A DNA stretch of 41,093 bases from a virus: the IMG/VR virus record IMGVR_UViG_3300048582_000062, positions 1-41,093 of that record; one strand, written 5' to 3'. Under the pieces are notes generated by a model. That model was not told the origin of the DNA, ran no database searches, and was given only the letters and a program-made list of their open reading frames with translations. Of this stretch, positions 9,343 through 16,440 are shown piece after piece. The first letter of the stretch is position 1. Every line of letters begins with the position of its first letter. Both the position numbers and the translations under genes were made by a program.

Positions 9343-10194
9343 ATGACGACCGCCACCTATGCGACGCGCGTGCCGGTCCATCCTGATCGGATGGGTGCGG
9401 TCAAGACGTCCGGCCCGAACTTGTGGGCGATCCTGCACACATCGGAAGGCGGCGAAGGTGTCGACTCTGCCGAGCAGCTCGCGTCGTTCCTGTCCCGGCC
9501 GGGTGATCGACCGAACGGATCGGGCGGCAAGTACGGCTCGAGCTATCACGTCATTTTCGACACGGACCGGGTGATCCCTGCCGTGTACTACGAGATCGTG
9601 GCCTATTCGGCGGGCGGTGCGAACGCTCAAGGCATCCACGGGTGTTTCCCCGGCAAGGCCGGTCAGACCCGTGAGCAGTGGTTGGATGATGTGTCGAGGG
9701 CGATGATCCGTCAGTGCGCGGCGTGGCTGGTCGACATCCAAGCACAGTTCGGTATCCCGGTGGATCGCAAGATGTTCCCCGGTGAGATGCTGGCGGGCGA
9801 CACGGGGCTCGGCGATCACTTCACGGTGACCGAGGCGTTCGGCAAGTCGACGCACACCGATGTCGGGCCGGGGTTCCCGTGGGATGTCCTGTTCGCTGAC
9901 ATCGCTGCACTCACCGCGCCTGTCCCACCACCACCACCACCACCACCGCAATCCGAAGGAGATTCCGTGCTCGTCAACCTGATCCGACTCGAAGGGACGC
10001 CCGCTGTGTACGCCCAGTATTCGGGCGGCTACAAGTGCTGGGTGCCGGACGAGGCGACTCTCGGAGCGCACGTCATGATCTCTGGTCTGACGGTCACCGT
10101 CATCGCCAAGAAGCATCTCGGGCTCTGGAAGTCCAGTGGCCCCATCCTCGGTCCAGTGCCGGCCGGCGTCGACGCCTGGGGTGTGCCGAAGTGA
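9343..10194 (+). CDS. Endolysin, N-acetylmuramoyl-L-alanine amidase
   Basis: 283 aa. An amidase_2/PGRP-type catalytic domain covers residues about 20-190: His32 in ILHTSEG, GKYGSSYHVIFD around His69, and the C-terminal motif His171-Thr-Asp173-Val-Gly-Pro-Gly-Phe-Pro-Trp, giving the Zn ligands His32, His171 and Asp173. A run of eight prolines (about 195-202) links to a C-terminal domain of about 75 residues, possibly for cell-wall binding. It would cleave the bond between peptidoglycan sugar and stem peptide for lysis. Holin-type genes follow directly. Confidence 0.9.
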   Translation: MTTATYATRVPVHPDRMGAVKTSGPNLWAILHTSEGGEGVDSAEQLASFLSRPGDRPNGSGGKYGSSYHVIFDTDRVIPAVYYEIVAYSAGGANAQGIHGCFPGKAGQTREQWLDDVSRAMIRQCAAWLVDIQAQFGIPVDRKMFPGEMLAGDTGLGDHFTVTEAFGKSTHTDVGPGFPWDVLFADIAALTAPVPPPPPPPPQSEGDSVLVNLIRLEGTPAVYAQYSGGYKCWVPDEATLGAHVMISGLTVTVIAKKHLGLWKSSGPILGPVPAGVDAWGVPK

Positions 10195-10529
10195 TGTTCG
10201 CTGCGATCTCCGAAGGCACATGGGCGTTCCTCGGTGTGCTCATCACCAACGCCGTGCTCCTGGTCGGCCTGTTCTACCGGCAGGGGAGAATCGCAGCAGG
10301 TGTCCGTGACGTCAACCGTGCCGTCAACCATCAGCCCAACGATCATCCGACCCTGATCCAGCGGGTGGCGTCGTTGGAAGTCTCAGCGGACAACGCCGAC
10401 CGTCACCGCGAATGGCAGCACGGTGCGTTGCACGCGATCAGCGTCGAGATCGGCTGCGAGTTGCCGCCGTATCCGAAGGACTTGCCGTTGGATGTCCCGA
10501 CCGCCTACCCGACAGGAGATGAATCATGA
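10194..10529 (+). CDS. DUF2746-like membrane protein of the lysis cassette
   Basis: 111 aa, with its start overlapping the lysin stop (TGATG). One N-terminal transmembrane helix (about residues 9-27, FLGVLITNAVLLVGLFY) is followed by a charged soluble part with a short coiled-coil segment (about 40-75). Length, single helix and place beside the lysin match the DUF2746 proteins of actinophages, whose function is unproven but often assumed to help lysis. Topology and role are inferred. Confidence 0.65.
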   Translation: MFAAISEGTWAFLGVLITNAVLLVGLFYRQGRIAAGVRDVNRAVNHQPNDHPTLIQRVASLEVSADNADRHREWQHGALHAISVEIGCELPPYPKDLPLDVPTAYPTGDES

Positions 10530-10708
10530 GGAACCTTGCGCAAGCGATCCCGGCCAAGTGGCGCACCGCCATCTACTCCATCCTCGGTACTGCCGTTGGA
10601 CTCGAAGCGATCTTCGATGTGATCGAGGCTGGCTGGGAGAACAAGATCATGGCGGCGCTGGTGGTGCTCGGCTTCGGGGTGGCCGTCGGCAACGTTCAGT
10701 CGTCGTGA
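10526..10708 (+). CDS. Candidate holin, small two-helix membrane protein
   Basis: 60 aa with ribosome-binding site AGGAGATG just upstream, overlapping the previous gene by ATGA. Hydrophobic segments at about residues 14-31 (TAIYSILGTAVGLEAIFDV) and 38-56 (NKIMAALVVLGFGVAVGN) give two predicted helices, and a basic residue cluster sits at the N-terminus. Size, topology and position after the amidase fit a holin that forms membrane lesions to release the lysin. Assigned from context. Confidence 0.65.
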   Translation: MRNLAQAIPAKWRTAIYSILGTAVGLEAIFDVIEAGWENKIMAALVVLGFGVAVGNVQSS

Positions 10709-10732
10709 TGTAGTTGGGGGGTTGCTCTGATG

Positions 10733-10758
10733 TAGCGACATGGTGTACCATGTTGCTA
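10733..10758 (+). promoter_or_regulatory. Palindromic operator overlapping a leaderless promoter
   Basis: The arms 10733-10744 and 10747-10758 form an inverted repeat with 11 of 12 pairs around a 2-nt centre. It contains a -10-like TACCAT (10746-10751) placed exactly 6 nt before ATG 10758, so a protein bound here would block the promoter and start codon. A direct repeat TGATGTAG occurs at 10706 and 10728. The downstream gene encodes a DNA-binding protein, which suggests autoregulation. Confidence 0.6.
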
Positions 10759-10979
10759 TGAAGAAACGAGCTACTCATTCCCCTGTCGCGTCCGTCAAGG
10801 TGTACGACCAGTCGGTTCGTGCCGCCGCCGATCGGCTCGGTGTCTCCACGGAGACGATCAAGCGGTGGGCGAGGTCGTCCCGTATCGACGCGAGGAAGAA
10901 CGTGTCGGGCAATTGGGTGTTCAACCTGGCCGACGTCGAAGCCATGCGTGATCGCAACGTCGTGATCGAGGCGCTGTGA
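10758..10979 (+). CDS. Excisionase/MerR-like helix-turn-helix protein
   Basis: 73 aa. I chose ATG 10758 over 10740 because the former lies 6 nt after a -10 hexamer, whereas the latter sits inside the palindrome. Residues about 20-65 carry a MerR/excisionase-type winged HTH: SVRAAADRLGVSTETIKRWARSS, then a wing GNWVFNLADVEAM. No integrase was found, so a regulatory role, perhaps on its own palindromic operator or the recombination genes downstream, is more likely than excision. Confidence 0.7.
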   Translation: MKKRATHSPVASVKVYDQSVRAAADRLGVSTETIKRWARSSRIDARKNVSGNWVFNLADVEAMRDRNVVIEAL

Positions 10980-11164
10980 CCGGCTGGGACTGGGTGGTCT
11001 TGGCGATCATGGTGCTGTACGCGGTGTCGGCGTTCGTGAACTGGCGGCTGGTGTACTGGCAACGCAAGTTGATCGCCGCGCAGGAGGAACAGATCAAGGC
11101 GCTGCGAGAGAGCTACGACTTGGCGACGGACCTGCTGTGGAAGCACATGCCGAGGTCGTCATGA
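10976..11164 (+). CDS. Small membrane protein
   Basis: 62 aa starting with GTG, overlapping the HTH gene stop (GTGA). One N-terminal transmembrane helix (about residues 5-25, WVVLAIMVLYAVSAFVNW) is followed by a charged helix (KLIAAQEEQIKALRESYD). It overlaps the start of the nuclease gene, so it is part of the same operon. Function unknown. Confidence 0.6.
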   Translation: MTGWDWVVLAIMVLYAVSAFVNWRLVYWQRKLIAAQEEQIKALRESYDLATDLLWKHMPRSS

Positions 11165-12072
11165 CGCCGTTCACGATCTGGAAGCCAACCGACCGGTTGG
11201 AGTGGTTGAAGGTGCGGGCACCGTACTTCAATGCGTCGTCGGCGGCAGTGCTGTTCGACCGTCACCCGTTCCAGTCCGCTGCGGACTACGCCGTCGAGAA
11301 GCTCGGTGACGTCGTCGACAACGAACCGACCGACCCGATGAACCGGGGCCGGCATCTCGAAACGGGCATCGCCGACTGGTTCGGCGAGACGATGGGGTGG
11401 ACGCTGATGGAACCGGGCGTGCTGTACGGTCGCGGCCCGCTGCTTGCCACGGTGGACCGCATCGTGGAGCAGACCGGGTCACCCGTCGAGATCAAGACGT
11501 ACAACGGGTACACGTCGGAGCCTCTGCCGTACTGGCTGGATCAATGCCAGGCGGTGCTCGCATGTACCGACACCGACACGCTGTATCTGGTGTGGATGGA
11601 TGCGTCCATGTCGTTGCAGTGGTGCGAGGTGGATCGTGACGAAGTGTTCATCGCCGATCTCGTGGACCGGGCCGAACGGTTCATGGCGGCGATCGAGTTG
11701 GGGATGATGCCGGATTGGATCACGCCCGAGGCGCATCATGTGGCGGCGTTGCATCCTGATCCGTCGGGTGAGGTGGTGCTCGACGATGACACTGCCGGGT
11801 TGCTGCGTGAGTTCGACGAGCATCGCAAGGCTGCGAAGTATCACGAGGCGGCGATGAAGGAGATCAAGGATCAGGTCGCGAACGTGCTCGGTGACGCCGA
11901 GGTCGGTGTGCATGACGGGGTGACTGTCGTGTCGTGGAAGAAGGTGAAGGGCCGGTCGTCGTTCGATCAGGCTGCGTTCAAGGCTGAGCATCCCGAGTTG
12001 GTTGGCCGATATGTCAAGGTCGGGGCACCGTCCCGGCGATTCGTTGTTGCAGGAGGAAGCGAAGATGATTGA
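11161..12072 (+). CDS. YqaJ-type viral recombinase nuclease
   Basis: 303 aa. ATG 11161 overlaps the previous stop (ATGA). It has the PD-(D/E)XK core of YqaJ/lambda-exonuclease enzymes: ASSAAVLFDRHPF (25-37), NRGRHLETGIADWF with Glu67, LATVDRI with Asp99, and VEIKTY with Glu110 and Lys112, then LDQCQAVLAC (about 127-136). These enzymes resect double-stranded ends 5' to 3' for single-strand annealing recombination. The partner annealing protein follows directly. Confidence 0.85.
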   Translation: MTPFTIWKPTDRLEWLKVRAPYFNASSAAVLFDRHPFQSAADYAVEKLGDVVDNEPTDPMNRGRHLETGIADWFGETMGWTLMEPGVLYGRGPLLATVDRIVEQTGSPVEIKTYNGYTSEPLPYWLDQCQAVLACTDTDTLYLVWMDASMSLQWCEVDRDEVFIADLVDRAERFMAAIELGMMPDWITPEAHHVAALHPDPSGEVVLDDDTAGLLREFDEHRKAAKYHEAAMKEIKDQVANVLGDAEVGVHDGVTVVSWKKVKGRSSFDQAAFKAEHPELVGRYVKVGAPSRRFVVAGGSEDD

Positions 12073-12961
12073 GTTGCCGTTGGTTGCCGAGAAGTGGGCG
12101 CAACCGCCCGCTGCGTTGATCTCCAAGCTGGATCGTGGCAAGGGGGTGAAGCTCGACTACCTCGGGCACGCCGATACCACGTTGGCGTTGATCGACGTCG
12201 ACCCAGAGTTCACGTACGACTATGCCCGCGACGAGCGTGGCCGCATGGACGTGTACGAGATGGGGTCGAACTGGGTGCTCGAGGGCACGGTCACGGTGCA
12301 TGGTGTGACGAGGCCGTGTGTCGGGACGTGCGAGAAGCGCAAGGCTGAGGTCCACAAGGAGTTGTTGGGCGATCTGTTGCGGAACGGGGCGATGCGGTTC
12401 GGGATTGCGACGGCGTTGTGGTCGAAGCTGGATGATGCGACCGACGCCCATTTCGCGAAGCCTGCCGAGCCGACGCCGTTGTCGACGGCGAACCTCGCCA
12501 AGTTCGATGCGGCGTGTACGGAGGCGGGGTTGTCGCCGGCTGCGGTGATGGGCAAGGCGTTCCCGTCTGGTCGGCCCGAGCCGTTGCTCGACATTCATCT
12601 CCCGGTGATGCGGGATGCGTTCAAGCAGATGAAGGCGGCGGTCGCTGACGTGGCAGATGTGTCGGGCGTTCATGATGTGCAGCGCGGCCAGGTGGGCGAC
12701 GAGCCCGAGCACGAGCCCGAGCCCGAGGTGACGTTGGCTTCGGACGCGCAGGTGAAGAAGATTCAGATACTCATGGGCGAGGCCGGGATCAAGGATCGTG
12801 TCGCCCGGTTGGAGTACATCCGCAAGGCGCTCGGGTTGGAGTCGCGTCCGGCTTCGACGAAGAACCTGTCACGTCAGCAGGCACACACACTGATCGAGTA
12901 CATGGAGTCTGATGCGCGACCGGCTGAGCAGGGTGAGTTCGATGGGTTGGTCGAGTCGTGA
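12065..12961 (+). CDS. Single-strand annealing protein (Erf/Sak/Rad52-like)
   Basis: 298 aa with ribosome-binding site AGGAGGA before ATG 12065, overlapping the nuclease by 8 bases. Residues about 25-140 match the phage annealing-protein pattern: YLGHADTTLALIDVDPEFTYDY, then ELLGDLLRNGAMRFGIATALWSKLDD. An acidic Pro/Glu linker (about 217-227) leads to a C-terminal module with QVKKIQILMGEAG and TKNLSRQQAHTLIEYME, also seen in other phage recombinases. It would pair complementary single strands made by the YqaJ nuclease. The exact annealing family is uncertain. Confidence 0.75.
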   Translation: MIELPLVAEKWAQPPAALISKLDRGKGVKLDYLGHADTTLALIDVDPEFTYDYARDERGRMDVYEMGSNWVLEGTVTVHGVTRPCVGTCEKRKAEVHKELLGDLLRNGAMRFGIATALWSKLDDATDAHFAKPAEPTPLSTANLAKFDAACTEAGLSPAAVMGKAFPSGRPEPLLDIHLPVMRDAFKQMKAAVADVADVSGVHDVQRGQVGDEPEHEPEPEVTLASDAQVKKIQILMGEAGIKDRVARLEYIRKALGLESRPASTKNLSRQQAHTLIEYMESDARPAEQGEFDGLVES

Positions 12962-13080
12962 GGCGTGACGATGATGGTCTGCGGCCGGCGTGCGGTGCGG
13001 TGTACGGCGTCGTGCTCGGTGCGATCGTGTGGACGGTGGCTGCGTTGGCTGTGATCTGGCTGTCGCGGTGGCTGGTGTGA
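12958..13080 (+). CDS. 40-aa single-helix membrane protein
   Basis: GTG 12958 overlaps the previous stop (GTGA), and the stop at 13078-13080 overlaps the next GTG. The product begins MRRDDDGLRP and has one helix (about residues 14-37, YGVVLGAIVWTVAALAVIWL). Coupling on both sides and a clean hydrophobic segment support a real gene. Function unknown. Confidence 0.55.
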   Translation: MRRDDDGLRPACGAVYGVVLGAIVWTVAALAVIWLSRWLV

Positions 13081-13250
13081 GTGATCGACTGTTCGAGGTT
13101 CCCGATGTGTGTGTCGATTGCGGTGCGCCGTTCTCGTGGACGGGGCCGGGTGAGCGTGGTGTCATCCAAGGGTGGCGTCGTGCGTTTCTTCGGGTGAAGG
13201 GCGGGAAGGTGTGCCGTGACCGGCAGGCGTGCAAGGGGCGGCGGTCGTGA
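13077..13250 (+). CDS. Small Cys-rich, possibly zinc-binding protein
   Basis: 57 aa from GTG 13077, which overlaps the previous stop. CVDCGAPFSW near residues 12-21 is a zinc-ribbon-like knuckle; further Cys residues occur in KVCRDRQACKGRRS at the basic C-terminus, so four Cys could bind one metal ion. Probably a nucleic-acid or protein-binding accessory factor; no family recognised. Confidence 0.55.
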   Translation: MSDRLFEVPDVCVDCGAPFSWTGPGERGVIQGWRRAFLRVKGGKVCRDRQACKGRRS

Positions 13251-13465
13251 GTGATTTCATGCGGGTGGCTCGGTCGTTGGCGTGGCAGCAGTCGTTGGCG
13301 ATGCGTGGCTATGCGCGCATGGGGGTGGTGGTCTGCCATCCGCAGTCGTCGCGGGACGTGCTGGATGAGGCGCTCGATTTGGTGTCGTCGCATCATGGGA
13401 TGCGGTCGTGGCGGTCGATGTGGTTGCCACGCGCAGGAGCCCCAGCTGCTGACGCTGTTGCGTAG
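13247..13465 (+). CDS. Hypothetical protein at the end of the recombination operon
   Basis: 72 aa from GTG 13247, overlapping the previous stop (GTGA). It has a helical N-terminal half (VARSLAWQQSLAMRGYARM) and His/Trp residues in the second half (LVSSHHGMRSWRSMWLP). The stop codon falls within the loop of the terminator hairpin 13435-13478. No family recognised; the coupling supports expression. Confidence 0.5.
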   Translation: MSDFMRVARSLAWQQSLAMRGYARMGVVVCHPQSSRDVLDEALDLVSSHHGMRSWRSMWLPRAGAPAADAVA

Positions 13466-13478
13466 TGCCGGGGCTCCT
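13435..13478 (+). terminator. Terminator hairpin ending the rightward unit
   Basis: Arms AGGAGCCCC (13435-13443) and GGGGCTCCT (13470-13478) pair perfectly over 9 bp with a 26-nt loop. The stop codon of the last gene lies in the loop. Only two further T residues follow, but a second hairpin with a longer T run lies just downstream. Confidence 0.6.
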
Positions 13479-13484
13479 TTGGTG

Positions 13485-13508
13485 GCGCTGAGGGGGCTAG
13501 CGCTTTTT
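13485..13508 (+). terminator. Second terminator with T tract
   Basis: GCGCT (13485-13489) and AGCGC (13499-13503) form a 5-bp stem around a 9-nt loop, followed at once by TTTTT (13504-13508). It lies between convergent genes, where transcription from the plus-strand unit should stop. Confidence 0.6.
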
Positions 13509-13514
13509 GTGATG

Positions 13515-13646
13515 TTACTCGTTCTCCCGGTCCCAGTCGTCATCGGCGTGGTCGTCGCGCCAGGCTTCGGCGGCTTGTTCGGGTGTGAGTTCTTCGGCTT
13601 CGACCATGCGGTCGAGGCGGGTTGCGTAGCTGGGTCCGATGGTCAT
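13515..13646 (-). CDS. 43-aa acidic protein
   Basis: The start at 13646 overlaps the upstream stop (ATGA) and has AGGAGAT as ribosome-binding site. The product is short and acidic with a helix that includes EELTPEQAAEAWRDDH, ending DDDWDRENE. It is the last gene of the leftward cluster 16440-13515. Function unknown. Confidence 0.5.
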   Translation of the reverse strand: MTIGPSYATRLDRMVEAEELTPEQAAEAWRDDHADDDWDRENE

Positions 13647-14248
13647 GTCGTGATCTCCTGGTGGATGTCGTGCAGCTCGGTGCTGCATCGGGTGATGTTG
13701 ATGGGGTCGGTGTCGGGTGTGTGGTGGATGATGATGTGTGAGTCTCCTGCCAGGGTGCGTGCGGCTTTGGTGGCGTAGAGATGCCAGCAGAGTTCGGCTG
13801 CGACTCGGGCGGTGGTCATTGTGGGGTCGAGGGCGATGATGCTGCCGTCTACTGCGGGGAGTTGGTGTCCTTCGATGAGGATGCGCCAGTAGTAGGCGGC
13901 GGTGTCGAGGTGTAGGTGGGTGCGTTGGACGGTGAGGGTGACGTCTCCGCTGGTCATGGAGAGTTCGGGGCCGGGGTCATATCCGTAGGCTGCGGGCTCG
14001 GGCTTCCATGCTTCGGGGATGATGAGGTCGATGAGGGGTTGGGCGCAGTCCTCGCAGTACCAGTGCTCGCCGATTTTGGTCATCGGTACGTACTTGGTGG
14101 TGGCCGGGCCGGTGGGGTCGACGTCGCATCGTCCGCAGTCCTCGCAGTGATGCTCGCAGGCTTCGTGTTGCAGGCCGGCGAGTTGGTTGCGGGCGCTGTC
14201 GTCGAGGCGTGGGGGTGGTTCGTAGTTGTTCCAGGTCCAGCGGCTCAT
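13643..14248 (-). CDS. Unknown protein with zinc-binding N-terminal part
   Basis: 201 aa. I chose ATG 14248 because AGGAGAAC lies 5 nt upstream; longer versions extend into the upstream gene. A Cys/His cluster (HEACEHHCEDCGRCDVD at about 28-44, then HWYCEDC near 61-67) could bind one or two Zn ions. The rest is a mixed alpha/beta domain (SGDVTLTVQRTHLHLDTAAYYWRILIEG). Coupled on both sides. No family recognised. Confidence 0.6.
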   Translation of the reverse strand: MSRWTWNNYEPPPRLDDSARNQLAGLQHEACEHHCEDCGRCDVDPTGPATTKYVPMTKIGEHWYCEDCAQPLIDLIIPEAWKPEPAAYGYDPGPELSMTSGDVTLTVQRTHLHLDTAAYYWRILIEGHQLPAVDGSIIALDPTMTTARVAAELCWHLYATKAARTLAGDSHIIIHHTPDTDPINITRCSTELHDIHQEITT

Positions 14249-14403
14249 TTGCGTTCTCCTGTTCTGGTGGTGGGTGGTGGCGGGGGGCAGGGTTGCGGTT
14301 CCCAGGCGTGGATTGCGAGGCGAATCCGGTGGGCTTGGGTGTTGATCTGGTCGCGGGCTGCGAGGCAGTCGGCGTGGGTTCGGTCGATGGGTTCGAGGAT
14401 CAT
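14245..14403 (-). CDS. Small hypothetical protein
   Basis: 52 aa, from ATG 14403 with GAGGTG about 6 nt upstream, overlapping the gene before it by ATGA and the gene after it likewise. One helix (about 8-33, RTHADCLAARDQINTQAHRIRLAI) and a Pro-rich C-terminal tail (PPPPPTTRTGERK). Function unknown. Confidence 0.5.
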   Translation of the reverse strand: MILEPIDRTHADCLAARDQINTQAHRIRLAIHAWEPQPCPPPPPTTRTGERK

Positions 14404-14717
14404 GATGCACCTCGGGGGAATTGGTAGATGCGGTGGCTGGATGCCATGTCTGCTTCGATGGCTTGGGCCAGGTCGCGGTAGATGTTGGTGCGGGTGAGGA
14501 TGATGGTGACGCATTCGTCAGGGGTGGCGGCGAGGGTGTCGCCTCCTGGGATGCTGTCGCGGGTGAGGGTGCCTGCCCATCGGAGTGTTGCGGGTTGGCC
14601 GGGCCGGTCGGGCAGCTCCAGAGTGAGGATGCCTTGTCGGTGGGGGTGGCCGGCGCGTAGGGCTTCGGTGTGCATGGCCGGTAGGAGTCGGTCTACGTCG
14701 TTCCATGTGTGTGTCAT
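14400..14717 (-). CDS. Hypothetical protein
   Basis: 105 aa. ATG 14717 has AGGAGG 7 nt upstream. The central part (ILTLELPDRPGQPATLRWAG, ECVTIILTRTNIYRDLAQAIEADM) looks like a small alpha/beta domain. It overlaps both neighbours by 4 bases. No family recognised. Confidence 0.55.
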   Translation of the reverse strand: MTHTWNDVDRLLPAMHTEALRAGHPHRQGILTLELPDRPGQPATLRWAGTLTRDSIPGGDTLAATPDECVTIILTRTNIYRDLAQAIEADMASSHRIYQFPRGAS

Positions 14718-15085
14718 GACGTTGCCTCCTGTTCTTCGGTGACGTAGTGGACGTCGAGGATGAATCGGTAGACCTTGTGGCCTTCTTCGTTGTCGGCCCA
14801 TTCTTGGGCTTGGTTGAGGTCGCTGGTGCCTTGGATGTCGCTACCGGTGTCGCCGAATAGGTTGCACCAGGCGTCGTCGTAGTCGGTGCCGGTCATGTAG
14901 ATCGCGGCGCGGTGGGTTGTGGCTTGCTGTAGGGGGCGCTCGGTGCCGTGCGGTGGGGTGGGGTCGGGCTCGACGAGGGGTGTGAGGCCGATGGCGTCGT
15001 TGAGTTGGTCGATGAATTGCTGGTGTGTGCTCATGGTGTGCTCCATTGGGTTGTAGGGGTCGATTGGGTCGTGTCGTTGTGTCAT
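14714..15085 (-). CDS. Hypothetical protein, start uncertain
   Basis: 123 aa from ATG 15085, which overlaps the upstream stop (ATGA). An alternative start at 15034 (MSTHQQFIDQL, 106 aa) has its own GGAG about 8 nt upstream and may be the true one. The C-terminal half contains YMTGTDYDDAWCNLFGDTGSD and KVYRFILDVHYVTEEQE. No family recognised; the gene lies in a coupled series. Confidence 0.5.
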   Translation of the reverse strand: MTQRHDPIDPYNPMEHTMSTHQQFIDQLNDAIGLTPLVEPDPTPPHGTERPLQQATTHRAAIYMTGTDYDDAWCNLFGDTGSDIQGTSDLNQAQEWADNEEGHKVYRFILDVHYVTEEQEATS

Positions 15086-15480
15086 TGGTAGCGGTCCTCG
15101 TGGCGATGGACGGTCGATTGGTAGCCAGGCATGACTTCGCCGTCGGTGTCTCGTGGTGGGTTGATCAGGTTGAGCCAGGTGGTGGTGGCGTAGTCGATCT
15201 TGATGAGGTGGTCGTATGAGGCTCCGATCTGTCGCGCCCAATCGAGCAGGGCGAGGGGTACTGCGACGACGGTGCAGTTCTCGGTGTAGCGCTCCAGGTT
15301 GGGGGGTTGGGCGATCACGGTGCGGGTCATGAACGGTGTTCGGTCCGGTTCGGATTCTCGGCGGAACCAGAACGTGATTTCCCAGATGGTGGCCGCGGGT
15401 GCGGTGGGCTTCGGTGCGGGGTCGTCGCGGTGTTCGTCGGCGAGGGATTCGAGGTAGTCGGCGTGGTCGGTCCAGGTCAT
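15082..15480 (-). CDS. Hypothetical protein
   Basis: 132 aa from ATG 15480, with only a weak purine stretch upstream. An N-terminal helix (TDHADYLESLADEH) is followed by a Pro/Ala linker and an alpha/beta part (IWEITFWFRRESEPDRTPFMTRTVIA, VVAVPLALLDWARQIGASYDHLIKIDY). The 76 bp between this gene and the one upstream hold no other gene. No family recognised. Confidence 0.55.
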   Translation of the reverse strand: MTWTDHADYLESLADEHRDDPAPKPTAPAATIWEITFWFRRESEPDRTPFMTRTVIAQPPNLERYTENCTVVAVPLALLDWARQIGASYDHLIKIDYATTTWLNLINPPRDTDGEVMPGYQSTVHRHEDRYQ

Positions 15481-15556
15481 GGCGTGTCTGCTTTCTGCAC
15501 GTTGTGGATGGGGAGGGTGGCGCTCCGTGGTGCGAGCGGTTGCGAGGCGTTGGGGT

Positions 15557-15991
15557 TCAGCGGTCGGGGCCGAACTCGGCGAATACTGACGTGTCGTCGT
15601 CGTCGTCGTCGTCGTTGTCCTCCTGTTCTTCTCGTGCTTCTTCGATGAGTGCCACGGCGAGGCGTTCGGCGATGACGTAGAGGGCTGCGCCAGCGAGTGC
15701 GGTCAGGTCGGTTTCGTCGGTGCCGAAATCGCTGATGTCCTCGTTGTAGGCGCAGAGGTCCACGAATACTTGCCAGCGTTCGTGCGTGTAGATCGGGACG
15801 GCTGAGTCTGCGACCTCCTGGGCCATGTCTGATGTGTCCTCGGTGCCGTCCTCGTCGTATTCCAGGGACTCGGCGACACTCGCAGCGACTTGAAGCAGGA
15901 ACCGTGCGCCCGGTGAATCGGTGCTGTCCGGGCTCGAACATTCGGCCATCCCAGCGAGCTGGTGAGCGTTGTACGTCTCGGTGGTAGTCAT
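15557..15991 (-). CDS. Acidic hypothetical protein with poly-Asp tail
   Basis: 144 aa. Start ATG 15991 is preferred because AGGAGG lies 8 nt upstream; ATG 15997 is only 2 nt from it. The protein is strongly acidic, with a helical core (MAQEVADSAVPIYTHERWQVFVDLC, ALYVIAERLAVALIEEAREE) and a C-terminal Asp run encoded by a GAC/GTC trinucleotide repeat (about 15594-15617). A DNA-mimic or inhibitor role is conceivable but only speculative. Confidence 0.55.
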   Translation of the reverse strand: MTTTETYNAHQLAGMAECSSPDSTDSPGARFLLQVAASVAESLEYDEDGTEDTSDMAQEVADSAVPIYTHERWQVFVDLCAYNEDISDFGTDETDLTALAGAALYVIAERLAVALIEEAREEQEDNDDDDDDDTSVFAEFGPDR

Positions 15992-16022
15992 CTTCATTTC
16001 CTCCTGTGTGTGTGGTTGGTAG

Positions 16023-16048
16023 TGGCCGAGCCGGGAATCGAACCCGGC
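16023..16048 (-). other. tRNA T-arm/acceptor-like fragment
   Basis: On the minus strand this is a perfect T-arm: stem CCGGG, loop TTCGATT, stem CCCGG, followed by a 7-nt acceptor-like CTCGGCC and A. No matching 5' acceptor strand (GGCCGAG), D-arm or anticodon arm is found upstream, so a complete tRNA is not supported. It lies between two genes. It may be the captured 3' half of a host tRNA, as in attachment sites, but no integrase was recognised. Confidence 0.45.
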
Positions 16049-16080
16049 ATTATCACGCAACCCGCGCAGCCCGTAACAGT

Positions 16081-16440
16081 TCAACCGGCGTCGATCGTCT
16101 CAGGAGCCAACATTGCACGACACTCCGTTGAATCGAAATCAACGACACCGTCGGCCATCATCCGTTCCCAATCCGGCCCGCACAACTCCGGCGCCCACTC
16201 AGCGAACGCCATCATGGTTTCAAGAGCCGTCACAATGTTCGGGCGGCGATCATCGCAAACAGTCGTGAGATCATCACCTCGGGCGATCACCTCACCGTGG
16301 TCGCTGGTCCCGTCGTGACGGATCTCCCAATTCCAGCGCGCCCGATCAGACTGGAACGCATCCCAGCGAGCAAACGACACCGAGAACACGAGTCCGGTAC
16401 CGGTGGACATTGACAAGGTTGGTTCTGGTTGGTAGGTCAT
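16081..16440 (-). CDS. Hypothetical protein, first gene of the leftward cluster
   Basis: 119 aa from ATG 16440. There is no ribosome-binding site; a degenerate -10 (CACGAT on the minus strand, 16447-16452) lies 6 nt before the ATG and TTGGAC (16471-16476) lies 18 nt further up, so a leaderless start is possible. It resembles an alpha/beta domain (TGLVFSVSFARWDAF, WNWEIRHDG) with a Trp/Met-rich helix (VTALETMMAFAEWAPELCGPDW, internal). No family recognised. Confidence 0.55.
   Translation of the reverse strand: MTYQPEPTLSMSTGTGLVFSVSFARWDAFQSDRARWNWEIRHDGTSDHGEVIARGDDLTTVCDDRRPNIVTALETMMAFAEWAPELCGPDWERMMADGVVDFDSTECRAMLAPETIDAG

Noticed and set aside
16021-16095. Complete tRNA gene on the minus strand
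   Set aside because: Only the T-arm and one side of the acceptor fit. No complementary 5' acceptor strand, D-arm or 7-nt anticodon loop could be placed.
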